Source: Candidatus Thiodiazotropha taylori (GTDB taxonomy: Bacteria; Pseudomonadota; Gammaproteobacteria; Chromatiales; Chromatiaceae). Taken from it: DNA of 7,127 nt. The stretch's first letter is position 1, and every line of letters begins with the position of its first letter. The position numbers and the translations under genes were made by a program. The notes under the pieces were generated by a model. The model did not search any database, was not told the origin of the DNA, and saw only the letters and a program-made list of their open reading frames with translations. Below are positions 5,657 through 7,127 of the stretch, piece by piece. The DNA lies in NCBI GenBank assembly GCA_019100305.1, contig JAHRHW010000231.1, positions 1 through 7,127 of the forward strand. Direction: 5' to 3'.

Positions 5657-7003
5657 CTACTCGATCTCTAATTTCTCAAGTCGATACCTCAGCGACCTCA
5701 GACTCATCCCGAGTTTTTTAGCTGCAGCAGTTCGGTTCCAGCGGGTCTCTTCAAGCGCTTCAATGATTGCTTGTCGTTCCACCTGTTCCATCTTCTCCCC
5801 AAGTCCCTGAGGGGGTGTCTGATTATCCATATCAGAGACATGGTTTGGCAGAAGCAGGTCATCAGCCTCAAGTTTTTCACGATCCAGTAGTGTCACCGAG
5901 CGCTCCAGAATATTCTCGAGTTCACGGATATTTCCCGGGAATGGATAAGCTTTCAGTTTTTTGACGGCCTCTGCGCTGAGTTTTGGTTTTTTAATACCAC
6001 CGTTACGAGCCAGTCGGGTAAGAAAATGCTGGGCAAGCAGAGGGATATCCTCAGTCCGTTCGCGCAAGGGAGGTAAGGGCAATTCGATGACATTGATTCG
6101 ATAAAACAGATCCTGGCGGAAATCCCCATCCTCTACCAGGGTGGCCAGATCCTTATGGGTTGCACTGATGATACGTACATCAATCGGGATCTCCTTCTGC
6201 CCACCCACCGGTCTGATCATCTTCTCCTGTATGGAACGAAGCAGTTTTACCTGCATATGCAGAGGTAAGTCGGCGATCTCATCCAGAAACAGGGTACCCC
6301 CGTTTGCACTCAGAAAAAGGCCTTCATTATCCTGGGTAGCACCGGTAAAGCTGCCTTTTTTATGGCCAAACAGCTCGCTCTCCATAAGCTCCTGTGGGAT
6401 AGCACCACAGTTGACTGCCACAAAGGAGTGGTCCGCACGGGGCCCTTGATAGTGGATCATTCGTGCAGCCAGCTCTTTACCGGTACCCGACTCCCCGCTG
6501 ATATAGACCGGTGCCTGACTTCTAGAGAGCTTTTCGATCAATTTGATGATACGGGTCATCGCCGGGGAGTTACCCAGCATCGGTTCATGGGTAGATGCTG
6601 AGTCCTTTTTAACCTGTATTTTGCCTTCTGCCGGTTTGCTGAGTTTGATGGCCTGTTGAACCAGCTTGCGAAGGACCTCCAGATCGACCGGCTTGGATAC
6701 GAAATCGAAGGCGCCTGCCTTCAGTGCTTCGATCGCAGACTCCATGTTGCCATGCGCGGTGATCATTGCGACAGGGAGTTGGGGGTAGGTCTCATTGATA
6801 TGACGTACCAGGTCAATTCCGTTTCCATCGGGCAGACGCATGTCTGATAAACAAAGATCAAATTGTTGCTCTGCCAGCAGTTCATGGGCACTGGCCAGAT
6901 TGAATACAGAGTGGGCATCAATGCCCATGCGCAGCAGCGTTATCTCCAACAGTTCACAGATATCGGGTTCGTCATCGACAATCAGTGCGGTAGGTTGTGT
7001 CAT
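5657..7003 (-). CDS. pilR: PilR, sigma-54-dependent NtrC-family response regulator of pilin expression
   Basis: A 448-residue protein with the complete NtrC-type layout. The receiver domain covers about residues 5-118, with acidic pocket D10/D11, phosphoacceptor D54 (LSDMRLPDG), T82 and K104. The AAA+ domain covers about 142-375, with Walker A GESGTGKE (170-177), the sigma-54 contact loop GSFTGA (217-222) and Walker B TLFLDE (237-242). A Fis-type helix-turn-helix lies at about 407-445 (NRTAAAKKLGMSLRSLRYRL). The loop has Ser where many NtrC proteins have Ala; as I recall other PilR proteins share this, so it is not a defect. When phosphorylated by PilS, the protein should activate RpoN-dependent transcription of pilA, which lies 370 bases downstream behind a matching promoter. 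The ATG overlaps the pilS stop; only a weak AGAGA lies upstream, consistent with coupling. The stop is TAG. Confidence 0.96.
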   Translation of the reverse strand: MTQPTALIVDDEPDICELLEITLLRMGIDAHSVFNLASAHELLAEQQFDLCLSDMRLPDGNGIDLVRHINETYPQLPVAMITAHGNMESAIEALKAGAFDFVSKPVDLEVLRKLVQQAIKLSKPAEGKIQVKKDSASTHEPMLGNSPAMTRIIKLIEKLSRSQAPVYISGESGTGKELAARMIHYQGPRADHSFVAVNCGAIPQELMESELFGHKKGSFTGATQDNEGLFLSANGGTLFLDEIADLPLHMQVKLLRSIQEKMIRPVGGQKEIPIDVRIISATHKDLATLVEDGDFRQDLFYRINVIELPLPPLRERTEDIPLLAQHFLTRLARNGGIKKPKLSAEAVKKLKAYPFPGNIRELENILERSVTLLDREKLEADDLLLPNHVSDMDNQTPPQGLGEKMEQVERQAIIEALEETRWNRTAAAKKLGMSLRSLRYRLEKLEIE

Positions 7004-7127
7004 GCTTGTTGTTTCTCTGGCTGCCAGTTTTCAAAGTGTAGGCGGAAGCAGCTTCCGCCGGTTGGGCCCGGGATATACTCCAGTCGTATCCGATTGGTTT
7101 CACTTAACTCCTTTGCGATATACAGAC
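7000..7127 (-). CDS. pilS: PilS sensor histidine kinase, C-terminal fragment (5' end outside window)
   Basis: The last 41 codons plus TGA of an open frame that enters from the window edge; the first complete codon begins at 7125. The peptide begins LYIAKELSETNRIRLE and ends FRLHFENWQPEKQQA. LYIAKEL matches the helix after the G2 box (GLGLxIAKEL) of the HATPase_c ATP-binding domain, and the GGSCFRLHF stretch matches the closing beta strand of such kinases. The family is clear from this short piece. The PilS name rests on its position directly before pilR. In characterised systems PilS is an inner-membrane kinase that phosphorylates PilR. The TGA (7002-7000) overlaps the pilR ATG (7003-7001) in an ATGA arrangement, so the two genes are probably co-transcribed and translationally coupled. 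The sensor, transmembrane and phosphoacceptor-histidine parts lie outside the window. Confidence 0.85.
   Translation of the reverse strand, partial: LYIAKELSETNRIRLEYIPGPTGGSCFRLHFENWQPEKQQA

Noticed and set aside
6338..6355. GSFTGA instead of GAFTGA in PilR as a possible loss of sigma-54 contact
   Set aside because: The Ser variant is, to my knowledge, normal in PilR proteins, and all other AAA+ motifs are intact.
1..7127. CRISPR array, tRNA/rRNA, insertion sequence or phage genes
   Set aside because: No regularly spaced repeats, RNA gene signatures, transposase or integrase motifs are visible on either strand.

Overview
The window is a chromosomal type IVa pilus locus from a Gammaproteobacterium. 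Every gene I can support lies on the minus strand, so transcription runs from high to low coordinates. The order is pilS (3' end only), pilR, pilA, pilB, pilC, pilD, coaE. The PilB/PilC/PilD sequences, the short disulfide-loop pilin, the sigma-54 regulator PilR and the pilD-coaE linkage are typical of Gammaproteobacteria. A Chromatiales-like or sulfur-oxidiser-like lineage is a guess; the species cannot be read from the sequence.

Region by region, from high to low coordinates: 7127-7000 is the last 41 codons of the sensor kinase PilS, whose stop overlaps the pilR start (ATGA). 7003-5657 is the response regulator PilR. 5656-5287 is a 370-base non-coding control region with a perfect 9-bp inverted repeat (candidate PilR site), a GG-N10-GC sigma-54 promoter for pilA and a small leader hairpin. 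5286-4888 is the major pilin PilA, followed by a strong intrinsic terminator (4831-4864). 4837-4603 is an AT-rich gap that should carry the pilB promoter. 4602-133 is a tight run of pilB, pilC, pilD and coaE with gaps of 3, 43 and 5 bases. 132-1 holds no recognised gene but two palindromes resembling REP elements.

How the parts work together: PilS/PilR sense and set pilin expression through RpoN. PilD cleaves and N-methylates the PilA prepilin at the inner membrane. PilB powers pilus polymerisation on the PilC platform. CoaE makes coenzyme A and is a housekeeping passenger of the operon. The retraction ATPase PilT and the secretin complex are not in this window.

I found no previously undescribed system. 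The points most worth a second look are regulatory: the sigma-54 promoter and upstream palindrome for pilA, a plus-strand terminator-like hairpin on top of that promoter, and the REP-like palindromes.
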